A stretch of DNA of 20,408 nt, taken from Candidatus Brocadiales bacterium (GTDB lineage Bacteria > Planctomycetota > Brocadiia > Brocadiales > Bathyanammoxibiaceae). How positions within the stretch are numbered: position 1 is the stretch's first letter; every line of letters begins with the position of its first letter. The notes under the pieces were generated by a model, which worked only from the letters and a program-made list of their open reading frames with translations, did not search any database and was not told the origin of the DNA. Shown piece after piece: positions 6,279-15,473 of the stretch. A program made the position numbers and the translations under genes. Location: assembly GCA_030586765.1 (NCBI GenBank), contig JAUQZZ010000015.1, positions 1-20,408 of the forward strand. The letters run 5' to 3'.

Positions 6279-7499
6279 ATGAATATCCTAAGATTCCTAT
6301 TGGTATTCACCTTGACCGTCTCTACCCTCTTCTCTTACTGCCTTTACAAGACGGAAGAGGCGGTATCCAGAGACAAGATTAGAAAGATAGAAAAAAAGGC
6401 CCCAGTGCATGAGCACAATCAAATCCCTAAAGAAGGTAGGATAGAGTTAACCAAAGAAAGCCTGGAGCTCCTGGGCGTTGAGACAGCAAAGGTAGAAAGC
6501 AGGAAACCTATAAAATTCCTCCATGCCACGGCAGAGATACAGTTTAACGCCAACCGTCTCTTCCATATAGGACCCAGGGTCTCAGGCCGTGTAGTGGGGG
6601 TCTTTGCAGACCTTGGGGAAGAAGTGAGACAAGGCCAAAGACTGGCCCTCATAGATAGTGTGGAACTGGGAAGGGCTATCTCAGACTATTTAACCTCTAA
6701 GACCAGCGTAGAGGTCCACGAGGCACACTTCAACAGGGAACAGAGACTTTGGGAGAAAAGGGTCTCTTCAGAGAAGGAAATGCTAGATGCCAAAGCCGCT
6801 TATCTCCAGGCCAAGGCAGAGTTCGAGGCAGCGGAAAACAGTCTCCATCTACTGGGCCTGAGTGAGCAAGATATCCTGGACCTGAAGTCTCAGACCCATT
6901 CCACCACCGCCTTCCCCATCCTGTCCCCCTTCGGCGGCACTGTAGTGGAAAAACACATAGCCCTGGGAGAATTGACAGAACCCGCAGTAAGGCTCTTTAC
7001 CGTGGCCGACCTCAAGGTTCTCTGGATCATGCTAGACATCTATGAGAAAGACCTGGCAAAGATAAACCCAGGACAGGAGGTAAACATCTCTGTAGGAGCC
7101 TACCCTGAGAAATACTTCCAGGGTAAGATAGCCTACATAAGCGACGTAATGGACGAACGAACCCGCACTATAAAGGTAAGGGTGGAGATAGATAATAGTG
7201 AGAGAAAACTAAAACCTGGGATGTTCGCTACTGCCAGAATCTCTATGGGTGAAGAAAAGAACGGCGCAGAAAGGCTCACCATACCCCGCTCCGCTATAGA
7301 AACCTATGAGAACAAGAAGGTGGTCTTTGTATCCCTGGGAGGCTCCACCTTCCAGATGAGAGAGGTGCAGGTGGGAGAGGAATTTGATGCCCAGGTAGAG
7401 GTCCTGGGGGGTTTAAAGGAAAGGGAAGAGATAGTAACCAAGGGGGGGTTCTACCTGAAATCGGAGCTCCTCAAGGAGATGATGGTCCATGAGCATTAG
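6279..7499 (+). CDS. RND efflux periplasmic adaptor, CzcB/CusB family
   Basis: The membrane-fusion subunit links the inner-membrane pump to the outer channel. An N-terminal hydrophobic segment (about residues 3-22) is a signal peptide or anchor. The barrel-sandwich half GRVVGVFADLGEEVRQGQRL (about 106-125) and its return segment (FGGTVVEKHIALGELTEP) flank an alpha-hairpin. The beta-barrel domain around VLWIMLDIYEKDLAKINPGQ and the RTIKVRVEIDN segment follow. Length of 406 aa is typical. The mature N terminus has VHEH and the last residues are MVHEH, two His-Glu-His tags that could bind metal; that is inference. The start follows TAGGAG by seven bases. It sits between channel and pump in standard order. 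Confidence 0.93.
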   Translation: MNILRFLLVFTLTVSTLFSYCLYKTEEAVSRDKIRKIEKKAPVHEHNQIPKEGRIELTKESLELLGVETAKVESRKPIKFLHATAEIQFNANRLFHIGPRVSGRVVGVFADLGEEVRQGQRLALIDSVELGRAISDYLTSKTSVEVHEAHFNREQRLWEKRVSSEKEMLDAKAAYLQAKAEFEAAENSLHLLGLSEQDILDLKSQTHSTTAFPILSPFGGTVVEKHIALGELTEPAVRLFTVADLKVLWIMLDIYEKDLAKINPGQEVNISVGAYPEKYFQGKIAYISDVMDERTRTIKVRVEIDNSERKLKPGMFATARISMGEEKNGAERLTIPRSAIETYENKKVVFVSLGGSTFQMREVQVGEEFDAQVEVLGGLKEREEIVTKGGFYLKSELLKEMMVHEH

Positions 7500-7528
7500 C
7501 CTGCCAACCCAACCTTTAAGGAATAACC

Positions 7529-10500
7529 ATGATTGAGAGGTTCATCAGCTTCTCCGTTCGCTTCCGCTTCCTCATTGTGAGTCTATCGGCCCTGCTGGTA
7601 GGCATAGGCATTTACTCTGTAATCCACCTGCCCATAGACGCTGTGCCCGATGTAACCACGGTGCAGGTGCAGATAAACACTGAGGCCCCAGGGCTGGGCC
7701 CTGTGGAGGTGGAACAACTCATCACCTTCCCTATAGAAACGGCCATGATGGGGATAAAGGATATAGAGGAGGTCCGCTCCCTTTCTAAGTCAGCCCTTTC
7801 TCAGGTAACAGTGGTCTTTAAGGACCGTGTAGATATATACTGGGCCCGCACACAGGTGATGGAAAGGCTTCAGACGGCCCAGGAACGCATCCCCCTGGGC
7901 TTCGGCCCTCCTATTATGGGCCCCATAAGCACTGGTCTGGGAGAAATCTATCAATATGCAGTAAGAGGTGAAGACAAAAGCCTCTATGAACTCAGAACCA
8001 TCCAGGATTGGGTAATCAGGCTCCAACTCCTCAATGTCCCTGGGGTGGTAGAGGTAAACAGCACTGGGGGCTTTGTTAAACAGTATCAGGTGCTGGTAGA
8101 CCCCAATAAGCTGGTAAGCTACCGAATCCCCTTGAGACAGGTCTTTGAGGCCCTGGCAGCCAATAACATAAACGCAGGGGGGGCATACATAGAGCATATC
8201 TCTGAACAATACCTCATAAGGGGCGTAGGGTTGGTCCAGACTATTGAAGATATAGAAAACATCGTGGTGGACGTGGACCCCGCTGGTACTCCTACATATG
8301 TCAAGAATCTAGCTGAAGTGGTGGTGGGACCAGAGATAAGATACGGTGCCGTGACGCAGGATGGGAAAGGGGAGATAGTTACTGGCATAGCCATGATGCT
8401 CAAAGGAGAGAACAGCCGCGCCGTGGTAAATAAAATAAAGGAGAAGGTGGGGGATATTACCTCTATCCTGCCCCAAGGGGTTACCCTAGAGCCCTTCTAC
8501 GACCGCACCGAGTTAATTGGTCACACCATCCGTACTGTAATGGAAAACCTCGGCGCAGGCATCCTCCTGGTAATAGGAATACTCATGCTCATCCTGGGCA
8601 ACTGGAGGGGGGCCGTGGTAGTAACCCTTATCATCCCCCTTACTGCCCTCTTCACCTTCGCTATCATGCATAAGGCAAACATCCCTGCCAGCCTTATGAG
8701 TCTGGGAGCCTTAGACTTCGGCATCATCATTGATGGCTCTGTGGTGGTGGTGGAGAATATCATCCGCCGCCTGGCCCAGAAGGGAAGAAATTCATCTAAG
8801 GCGGACATCCTGCATACCATTAGTGATGCAGGTCAGGAGGTGGGTAGGCCTGTAGTCTTCGCCATTGCCATAATTATTATCGTCTACCTGCCCATCCTCT
8901 CCCTCCAGGGGATAGAAGGCAAGATGTTCCGTCCCATGGCCTTCACGGTGTGCTTCGCTATGATAGGCTCCCTCATCCTGGCCCTGACCTTTGCCCCTGC
9001 CCTTTGCGCCTTTTTCTTCAGAAAGGGAATAAACCCCAGGAAGGAAACAGAAAATATTATCATCCGCTTCCTGAAGAGGGTCTATCGTCCTGTACTCCGA
9101 AGGGCCGTTGACCACGGCATCATGCCAGTATGTATTGCAGGGATACTTTTCGCAGGGAGCATGGCCCTGATGCCCTTTATGGGGTCTGAATTCATACCCA
9201 AACTGGACGAGGGCCCTATCGCCATGCATGCTATACGTTTACCCAGTGTATCCCTGAGTGAGTCCATTAACGCCACCACCAGGATTGAGAAGGTGCTACT
9301 AAGATTTCCAGAGGTGGAGACCGTTGTATCCAAGACAGGCAGGTCTGAGATAGCCACTGACCCCATGGGCCCTGAGGTTAGTGACATATTTGTCATACTC
9401 AAACCTAAAAAGTATTGGAAGACCACCCATAAGAAGGAAAGGCTTATTGATAAAATGAAAGAAGAACTAGAAAAAATACCAGGCATGCAATACGCCTTTA
9501 CTCAACCTATTGAGATGCGTGTGAATGAGCTCATTGCCGGGACCCGTTCGGACATAGCCATAAAGGTCTTCGGCAATGACTTTGCCATCCTGAAGGAAAA
9601 GGCCGAGGCCATCCAGGGCATAGTCTCCCGTATAAAAGGCGCAGAGGACGTAAGGGCAGAGCAAGTAAGTGGTCTGCCAGTACTGGAGATAAAGATTGAC
9701 CGTGAGGCCATAGCCCGCCACGGTATAAACGTAGCCGATGTCCAGGAGATTATTGAGACTGCCATTGGAGGGAAGGCCGCCACCCAGGTAATAGAGGGCC
9801 AGATGCGCTTCGACCTGGCGGTAAGGTTCCCCAAGGAGGCCAGGGAGGATATAGGGAGCATAAAGAATATCCTGGTCAGCGCCCCGGGCAAGAGGCTGGT
9901 GCCTTTAAGCCAGGTGGCAGATATTACCCTGGAGGAAGGCCTGGCCCAGATAAGCAGGGAGCAGGGCCAGCGCCGCATAGTAGTGGAATGCAATGTCAGG
10001 GGGAGGGATATAGGGAGCTTTGTGGCCGAGGCAAAAAAAGAATTCAAAAAGGAGGTCACCCTACCCACAGGCTACTATATCGAGTGGGGAGGACAGTTTG
10101 AGAATATGCAGAGGGCCAGGGTTCGCCTGGCCATAGTGGTGCCTGTGGCCCTCTTCTTGATCTTTATCCTCCTCTTTACTGCCTTTGGCTCACTGAAGAA
10201 TGCCCTGCTTATCTACATTAACATTCCCATAGCCGCCACAGGGGGTATCTTTGCCCTCTTTGTAAGGGGCATGCCCCTGAGCATATCAGCTGGGGTAGGT
10301 TTTATTGCCCTCTTCGGGCTCTCTGTACTCTTTGGGATTGTTATGGTATCACGCATCAATGACCTCCTTGCAGAAGGCATGGGGATGCGGGAGGCCGTGC
10401 TCACCGGGGCAGAAGATAGACTGCGCCCAGTGCTCATTACCTCCCTATGCGATATCATAGGCTTCCTGCCCATGGCCGTATCCTGGGGCGTGGGGGCTGA

Positions 10501-10657
10501 GGTTCAAAGGCCCCTGGCCACCGTGGTCATCGGTGGCCTCATCTTTTGCACCTTCCTTACCCTCTTTGTCCTCCCCTCCCTCTACAGGTGGTTCGCCAAG
10601 AGGACAGAGGAAGGGGAGGTATATCCCTGGTATGTAACTGGGCCTGCAGAGGTCTAA
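7529..10657 (+). CDS. czcA: Heavy-metal RND efflux pump, CzcA-type
   Basis: This is the inner-membrane proton/metal antiporter of the HME-RND family, with 1042 aa against about 1040-1065 for CzcA and CusA. The order is TM1 (FLIVSLSALLVGIGIYSV), a first periplasmic loop starting PIDAVPDVT, TM2-TM6, a second periplasmic loop (from about 550), and TM7-TM12. TM4 carries D396-FG-III-D402-GSVVVV-E409-N, the spacing of CzcA D402/D408/E415. The monovalent CusA type has a different TM4 motif and three methionines that are not conserved here: the region equivalent to the CusA M672 site reads VNELIAGTRSDIAIKVFG, as in CzcA. Divalent export (Zn, Co, Cd or Ni) is therefore favoured; which metal cannot be read from sequence. 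An AAGGA site precedes ATG 7529, and the gene ends the efflux operon. Confidence 0.95.
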   Translation: MIERFISFSVRFRFLIVSLSALLVGIGIYSVIHLPIDAVPDVTTVQVQINTEAPGLGPVEVEQLITFPIETAMMGIKDIEEVRSLSKSALSQVTVVFKDRVDIYWARTQVMERLQTAQERIPLGFGPPIMGPISTGLGEIYQYAVRGEDKSLYELRTIQDWVIRLQLLNVPGVVEVNSTGGFVKQYQVLVDPNKLVSYRIPLRQVFEALAANNINAGGAYIEHISEQYLIRGVGLVQTIEDIENIVVDVDPAGTPTYVKNLAEVVVGPEIRYGAVTQDGKGEIVTGIAMMLKGENSRAVVNKIKEKVGDITSILPQGVTLEPFYDRTELIGHTIRTVMENLGAGILLVIGILMLILGNWRGAVVVTLIIPLTALFTFAIMHKANIPASLMSLGALDFGIIIDGSVVVVENIIRRLAQKGRNSSKADILHTISDAGQEVGRPVVFAIAIIIIVYLPILSLQGIEGKMFRPMAFTVCFAMIGSLILALTFAPALCAFFFRKGINPRKETENIIIRFLKRVYRPVLRRAVDHGIMPVCIAGILFAGSMALMPFMGSEFIPKLDEGPIAMHAIRLPSVSLSESINATTRIEKVLLRFPEVETVVSKTGRSEIATDPMGPEVSDIFVILKPKKYWKTTHKKERLIDKMKEELEKIPGMQYAFTQPIEMRVNELIAGTRSDIAIKVFGNDFAILKEKAEAIQGIVSRIKGAEDVRAEQVSGLPVLEIKIDREAIARHGINVADVQEIIETAIGGKAATQVIEGQMRFDLAVRFPKEAREDIGSIKNILVSAPGKRLVPLSQVADITLEEGLAQISREQGQRRIVVECNVRGRDIGSFVAEAKKEFKKEVTLPTGYYIEWGGQFENMQRARVRLAIVVPVALFLIFILLFTAFGSLKNALLIYINIPIAATGGIFALFVRGMPLSISAGVGFIALFGLSVLFGIVMVSRINDLLAEGMGMREAVLTGAEDRLRPVLITSLCDIIGFLPMAVSWGVGAEVQRPLATVVIGGLIFCTFLTLFVLPSLYRWFAKRTEEGEVYPWYVTGPAEV

Positions 10658-10759
10658 CCAAGGAGGCACCTCCTCTCTTTAAGTACTGTATCGCAGGGTA
10701 ACAAGCCCCACCATCCGCACTTTACCCATGTCTATATACCTTACTGAATCAAAAAGCAT

Positions 10760-10788
10760 TTGACAGCGACCGTTAACCCTGATATAAT
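10760..10788 (+). promoter_or_regulatory. Perfect-consensus sigma70 promoter
   Basis: TTGACA (10760-10765), a 17-base spacer and TATAAT (10783-10788) match the consensus at all 12 positions, followed by an AT-rich start region. Transcription should begin near 10795, about 45 bases before the PPIase gene. This is the only exact consensus found in the window and probably drives the PPIase, aminotransferase and rnfCDG genes. Confidence 0.82.
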
Positions 10789-10838
10789 TTTTTTAAACTT
10801 TTGTGCCTTTTAATCTTATATAGGCTTTTAACCACTAG

Positions 10839-11795
10839 ATGTTTAAGATAGAGACAGCCAAAAAGGGGGGCCTTTTCCTTGCAATCCTCTTGCCCCTGGT
10901 CTTTCTTATATGCACTGCCAACTGTCATGCCCAGGCAGAAGAACCTGAGAAGCTACCGGTCCCTGAAAGCGACGTCGTAGCAGCAGTAAATGGGCAAAAT
11001 ATCACCCGCCAGGAACTCTCCGACCTCCTTATAGAAAGCTTCGGAGACCAGGCCTTGGACGTATTGATACGGAGGGTTATCATTTACCAGCAGGCCGGCA
11101 AGCAGGGAATAAAGGTACAGCCAGAGGAGGTGGAGGAAAGGCTAGAAAAGCTCTTAAACGATGAAATAAATGCCCTCATCAAGGCCAGGAATCTCAAAGG
11201 ACAGGATGAGCTGAAAGAAGAGTTGAAGAAGGTGGATGTGGAACTAGATGATATGAAGGAAAGAATGGCCGCTCGCTTGCGGAAGGGGATGGAGGTGGAA
11301 CTCCTGGCCGAAAAGGTAGTGGAGGGCACTGTATCTCTAACCGAGGAGGACCTTAAGGAGGCCTACGAAGAGGAGTACGGTGAGAAGATCGAGGCCAGTC
11401 AGATAGTGGTAGGCACCAAAAAAGCGGCCGAAGAAATACTCAAGAAGCTTAAGGCAGGGGCAGACTTTGAAACCCTGGCCAGGAATGAGTCCATAGACCG
11501 GCTTTCTGCCTCTGTGGGGGGTAGGATGCGGCCCTTCAGCCCTGGGGAAAAGGTCTTTGGCCCAGCAGCTGCCTCTCTAGAAAAAGGGGGTATAAGTGAT
11601 ATGATTAAGACTGAGGATGGCTACCACATCCTCAAGGTCATAGAAAAAAGACCAAAGGGGGCACAGAAATTCGAGGATGTGAGACCTCGACTAGAAAAGA
11701 TAGTAAAAGAGAGAACAGTAAGGAAAAGGTTAGGCCCATGGTTGGCTAGCCTGATTGAAAGAGCAAAGATTAAGAAATACCTCGCTACCTATTAG
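10839..11795 (+). CDS. Exported parvulin-type peptidyl-prolyl isomerase / SurA-like chaperone
   Basis: The protein is predicted to assist folding of exported proteins in the periplasm. A signal peptide ends at CHA-QA (about residue 31). A SurA-N-like chaperone region follows (VAAVNGQNITRQELSDLL at 47-64, then helices rich in Glu and Lys to about 165). A single parvulin domain spans about 184-271 and ends GYHILKVIE. The usual active-site histidine in the first strand (SHIL) is replaced: the sequence reads ASQIVVGT with Q188. Isomerase activity may therefore be weak and chaperone activity dominant. Length of 318 aa with one parvulin repeat resembles PrsA or short SurA-like proteins. The ribosome site before ATG 10839 is weak. 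The aminotransferase gene starts 13 bases after its stop. Confidence 0.88.
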   Translation: MFKIETAKKGGLFLAILLPLVFLICTANCHAQAEEPEKLPVPESDVVAAVNGQNITRQELSDLLIESFGDQALDVLIRRVIIYQQAGKQGIKVQPEEVEERLEKLLNDEINALIKARNLKGQDELKEELKKVDVELDDMKERMAARLRKGMEVELLAEKVVEGTVSLTEEDLKEAYEEEYGEKIEASQIVVGTKKAAEEILKKLKAGADFETLARNESIDRLSASVGGRMRPFSPGEKVFGPAAASLEKGGISDMIKTEDGYHILKVIEKRPKGAQKFEDVRPRLEKIVKERTVRKRLGPWLASLIERAKIKKYLATY

Positions 11796-11808
11796 CACCT
11801 CCCTAGGA

Positions 11809-13023
11809 ATGAAAGACATCAAGTGTGAAGCTGCTCCAGAAGAGTTTGTCATAGAGGTAGCCACCCGGGTTAAGCGTCTCCCACCCTACCTCTTCGGCAG
11901 GCTCAACCAACTGAAGTACGAAAAACGCAGCCAGGGTATAGATATTATAGACCTGGGGATGGGCAACCCGAATGACCCCACCCCTGAGCCTATTGTAGAG
12001 AAGCTCTGCGAGGCAGTTCTGGAGCCTAGAAACCACCGCTACAGTACCTCAGCTATAGGAATCTTTAACCTCAGAAAGGAAGTAGCAAACTTTTACCAGA
12101 GGGAATGGGGAGTGGGGCTGAACCCTGAGAAGGAAGTGGTCTGCACTATAGGTTCTAAGGAGGGTATTTCTCACCTCTGTCTGGCCCTGATGGAAGCAGG
12201 TGATGAAATCTTGGTACCAAGCCCGGCCTTCCCAGTCCACCTCCATGGACCTGCCCTGGCAGGGGCAAAGGTGCTGACTATACCCCTTAAGGAAGAAGAG
12301 GAACTACTAAAAGAGATTACCGAAAGCCTGGCAGTCCTACACCCAAAACCTAAGGTACTAATACTCAACTTTCCTCATAATCCTACGGGCATGACCGTGG
12401 AATTAGGATTTTTTGAGGAGATAGTCAACCTAGCTAGAAGGTATAATGTTATAGTAATACATGACTTTGCCTACAGTTGCATAGGATTTGATGGATATAG
12501 GCCCCCAAGCTTTCTCCAGGTGAAGGGGGCCAAGGATGTGGGGGTAGAGTTCAATACCTTATCAAAGACCTTTAACATGCCAGGCTGGAGATTAGGCTTT
12601 TGCGTGGGGAACCGTCAGATTGTTGAGGCCCTGGCCAGGATAAAGGGCTATTACGACTACGGTATATTTCAGCCCGTGCAGATAGCCTCCATCATTGCCC
12701 TGAGGGATTGTAAGAAATATGCCGAGCAACAGGCCAGGGTCTACCAGCGCCGGAGGGACGTCCTCTGCGAAGGGCTCAGCCGCATAGGCTGGCAGGTAAA
12801 GAAGCCCAAGGCCGCCATGTTCGTCTGGGCACCTATATATGAAAAGTATCGCTCCATGGGCTCCGTAGAGTTCAGCTATAAACTGCTCAACGAGGCCAGG
12901 GTCTCTGTCGCCCCTGGAATAGCCTTTGGAGAGGATGGCGAAGGATTCTTGAGATTTGCCCTGGTAGAGAATGAACTACGTCTAAGACAAGCCGTACGTC
13001 AGATTTACAGGGCCCTTAAGTAG
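11809..13023 (+). CDS. alaC: Alanine aminotransferase, AlaC type (PLP class I/II)
   Basis: This cytoplasmic PLP enzyme transfers amino groups between alanine or glutamate and pyruvate or 2-oxoglutarate. It aligns along its whole length with E. coli AlaC as I recall it: RLPPYLFG near 23-30, IIDLGMGNPNDPTP at 46-59, IGSKEGISHL at 114-123, N191 in HNPTG, D219 and Y222 around the pyridine ring, the PLP lysine K253 in LSKTFNMPGWRLGF, and R261 nearby. The C terminus FLRFALVENELRLRQA also fits. Length from ATG 11809 is 404 aa against 412 in AlaC. The frame is open back to a TTG at 11755, inside the previous gene, but residues upstream of 11809 are not family-like. The ribosome site at 11809 (AGGA) is closer than ideal. 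LL-diaminopimelate aminotransferase is a related alternative. Confidence 0.9.
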   Translation: MKDIKCEAAPEEFVIEVATRVKRLPPYLFGRLNQLKYEKRSQGIDIIDLGMGNPNDPTPEPIVEKLCEAVLEPRNHRYSTSAIGIFNLRKEVANFYQREWGVGLNPEKEVVCTIGSKEGISHLCLALMEAGDEILVPSPAFPVHLHGPALAGAKVLTIPLKEEEELLKEITESLAVLHPKPKVLILNFPHNPTGMTVELGFFEEIVNLARRYNVIVIHDFAYSCIGFDGYRPPSFLQVKGAKDVGVEFNTLSKTFNMPGWRLGFCVGNRQIVEALARIKGYYDYGIFQPVQIASIIALRDCKKYAEQQARVYQRRRDVLCEGLSRIGWQVKKPKAAMFVWAPIYEKYRSMGSVEFSYKLLNEARVSVAPGIAFGEDGEGFLRFALVENELRLRQAVRQIYRALK

Positions 13024-13048
13024 TATACTTCACAGGAGAGATATATAT

Positions 13049-14419
13049 ATGTCAGTATCAGGAAATCTAAAGAGCTTTAAGGGAGGTATACATCCTCCTT
13101 CAGACTGGAAAGAACTTTCCAGGAATAAAGAGACCGTTCAGGCACCTCTGCCTGATTTTGCCTATGTTTACATGAGCCAGCACATCGGCGCCCCTGCCAA
13201 GCCTATGGTAGCAAAGGGCGATAAGGTGAAAAAGGGGCAAAGGGTGGGAGAGGCCCAGGCCTTTGTCTCCGCCCACACACACGCCCCAATAGCCGGGGAG
13301 GTGGTGGACATAACCTTTAGGTCCCACCCTGTGTCAGGTGCAAGGACACAGGTGGTAGTTATAAAAAGAGAGGGGGAAGACGAGTGGGCAGATGGACTAA
13401 ACAAGCCCACAGATGTCCAGAACCTTTCTCCAGATGACATCAGAAACCTCATAAAAGAGGCTGGCATTGTAGGCCTGGGTGGAGCTGCCTTCCCCACCCA
13501 TGTAAAGCTCAGCCCACCAAAGGATAAAAAGGTGGAGGCCATCATCCTCAACGGCGCTGAGTGCGAGCCTTATCTCACCTGCGACTACCGGCTGATGATG
13601 GAGAAGACTCAGGAGGTAGTGGAAGGCCTCAGAATCATCATGAAGTGCCTGGGTTGTAATAATGCCTACATAGGCATAGAGGCCAATAAGAAGGACTCCT
13701 ACGAGAAGGTAAAACAGGTCGTAGGCACTGACCCCAATATCAAGGTGGAACTCCTGGAGGTGAAATACCCCCAGGGGGCGGAACATCAACTGATAAAGGC
13801 CATCCTTAGGCGGGAGTTTAAACCTACACAGCTCCCCGTAGAAGTAGGAGCCGTAGTACACAATATAAGTACAACTTATGCCATATATGAGGCTGTAAGA
13901 CATAAAAGACCTTTAATCCAGAGGGTGGTAACCGTGACAGGGGACGGCGTAGACAGTCCCACTAATCTCCTCTTGAGGATAGGCTCCCCCATCGAGCCTG
14001 TCTTAAGGCAGGCAGGTCTACGGGACGATGCCAAAAGGATAATCTTTGGCGGCCCCATGATGGGCATAGCCCAGCCGGACATCGCCGAGACCACTACCAT
14101 AAAAGGCACAGGTGGGATACTTGTCCTTAGGTCTGCCGAGACCTGGGCCTCTCATGCCTGTATCCGCTGTGGCAAGTGTGTGGAGGCCTGTCCCTATGGG
14201 CTTAACCCCAGCATCCTGAGCATCCTCTGTGAGGCAAAGAACTTCCAGGCGGCCATGGAATTCAATCTTATGGAGTGCAAGGAGTGTGGGTGCTGTACCT
14301 ATGTCTGCACCTCTCGAAGACCCATTGTGCACCTGGTAAAGACGGCTAAGTTTGAACTAGCCCGACAAAAGGCAAGGGAACAAGCAAAACAGCAGGTTGC
14401 TACTGCCCCTGCAAAATAA
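13049..14419 (+). CDS. rnfC: Rnf electron-transport complex subunit C
   Basis: RnfC is the peripheral NADH-binding subunit of the ion-pumping ferredoxin:NAD+ oxidoreductase (Rnf). The N terminus (FKGGIHPP, then a barrel-sandwich domain with VKKGQRVGEA at 60-69) and the Rossmann-like NADH/FMN region (GIVGLGGAAFPTHVKLSP, ILNGAECEPYLTCDYRLM) are diagnostic. Two 4Fe-4S motifs lie near the C terminus: C371-x2-C374-x2-C377-x3-C381 and C410-x2-C413-x2-C416-x3-C420. Length of 456 aa matches the short RnfC without the long C-terminal extension of gamma-proteobacteria. AGGAG precedes ATG 13049. It follows alaC by 25 bases and precedes rnfD by 66. Confidence 0.95.
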   Translation: MSVSGNLKSFKGGIHPPSDWKELSRNKETVQAPLPDFAYVYMSQHIGAPAKPMVAKGDKVKKGQRVGEAQAFVSAHTHAPIAGEVVDITFRSHPVSGARTQVVVIKREGEDEWADGLNKPTDVQNLSPDDIRNLIKEAGIVGLGGAAFPTHVKLSPPKDKKVEAIILNGAECEPYLTCDYRLMMEKTQEVVEGLRIIMKCLGCNNAYIGIEANKKDSYEKVKQVVGTDPNIKVELLEVKYPQGAEHQLIKAILRREFKPTQLPVEVGAVVHNISTTYAIYEAVRHKRPLIQRVVTVTGDGVDSPTNLLLRIGSPIEPVLRQAGLRDDAKRIIFGGPMMGIAQPDIAETTTIKGTGGILVLRSAETWASHACIRCGKCVEACPYGLNPSILSILCEAKNFQAAMEFNLMECKECGCCTYVCTSRRPIVHLVKTAKFELARQKAREQAKQQVATAPAK

Positions 14420-14485
14420 GGAGGTCAAAGACAAACTCTTCTAAAGCCACGGTGAAGAGGGACCTTTAACCTAGGGAGCGCTTCT

Positions 14486-15472
14486 ATGGCGAATGAAAGA
14501 GGGTTAATCGTCAGTACCTCTCCTCACATCCGTGGCCCTGAGGACATACCAAGGGTAATGTGGACAGTAGCGGGTACCCTGGTACCGGCAGGGCTGGTGG
14601 GTGTGTATGTCTTCGGTTATTACTGCCTTTTTGTTATTCTCCTCTGTGTGGCCTCTGCTGTAGCCACTGAGGCCCTGTGCCAGAGACTCAGGGGCCAACC
14701 CATCACTGTTAATGACGGTAGTGCTGTCATAACGGGCATACTCCTGGCCTACGTCCTCCCCCCCAGCGTGCCCTGGTACATCCCAGTGGTAGGTGCAGCC
14801 TTTGCCATAGCCATTGTAAAGCATACCTTTGGAGGATTGGGCAACAATATCTGGAATCCGGCCCTGGCGGCCAGGGCCTTCCTTCAGGTAGCCTACCCAG
14901 CTAGCATCAATTCCGATTGGCGCTCCCTTAAGGAGGCTGGCATCCTTTACAATATAACCGGGGTAGATGCTGTGACAAGGGCCACCCCCCTCTTTAAGGA
15001 AGCTGGCATGGAGACCTACAGCTACGCCAACCTCCTTTTTGGTAACGTCCCTGGCTGTGTAGGGGAAACCTCTGTCATAGCCCTGCTCCTTGGGGGACTT
15101 TATCTCATCTACAGGGGCTATGTGGACTGGAGGGTACCTGTAAGCTATATAGGGACGGTCTTTGTCCTGGCAATGGTTTTGCCTGCAAAGATAGAGGCCC
15201 CTTGGGCCAATGACCCTGTTTATCATATCCTGGCAGGGGGTCTCATGCTGGGCGCCTTTTTCATGGCTACAGACATGGTAACATCTCCCCTGACGAAAAA
15301 AGGTCTCCTCATCTTCGGCATAGGCTGTGGTGTTCTCACTACCCTTATAAGATTCTACGCCGCTTACCCAGAAGGCGTATGTTACTCCATCCTCCTCATG
15401 AACACTGCTACACCCCTCATTGACAGGTATACTCAACCTAAACTCCTGGGAGCAGGGAAGGCTAAGAAATAA
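14486..15472 (+). CDS. rnfD: Rnf electron-transport complex subunit D
   Basis: This integral membrane subunit of Rnf is related to NqrB. Many hydrophobic segments are visible, for example 25-62, 80-112, a stretch after 190 and the C-terminal third. The motif DAVTRATPL holds T167, the threonine that carries covalent FMN in RnfD/NqrB. Other family blocks are NDGSAVITGILLAYVLPP (76-93) and GGLGNNIWNPALAARAFL (116-133). Length of 328 aa is normal. The frame overlaps nothing, and rnfG begins one base after its stop. Identity is firm. Confidence 0.95.
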   Translation: MANERGLIVSTSPHIRGPEDIPRVMWTVAGTLVPAGLVGVYVFGYYCLFVILLCVASAVATEALCQRLRGQPITVNDGSAVITGILLAYVLPPSVPWYIPVVGAAFAIAIVKHTFGGLGNNIWNPALAARAFLQVAYPASINSDWRSLKEAGILYNITGVDAVTRATPLFKEAGMETYSYANLLFGNVPGCVGETSVIALLLGGLYLIYRGYVDWRVPVSYIGTVFVLAMVLPAKIEAPWANDPVYHILAGGLMLGAFFMATDMVTSPLTKKGLLIFGIGCGVLTTLIRFYAAYPEGVCYSILLMNTATPLIDRYTQPKLLGAGKAKK

Positions 15473-15473
15473 T

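Noticed and set aside
10661..10680. Possible terminator after the RND pump: AGGAGG-CA-CCTCCT followed by CTCTTT
   Set aside because: Stem is only five or six pairs with a two- to four-base loop and the T-tract is interrupted; too weak to call.
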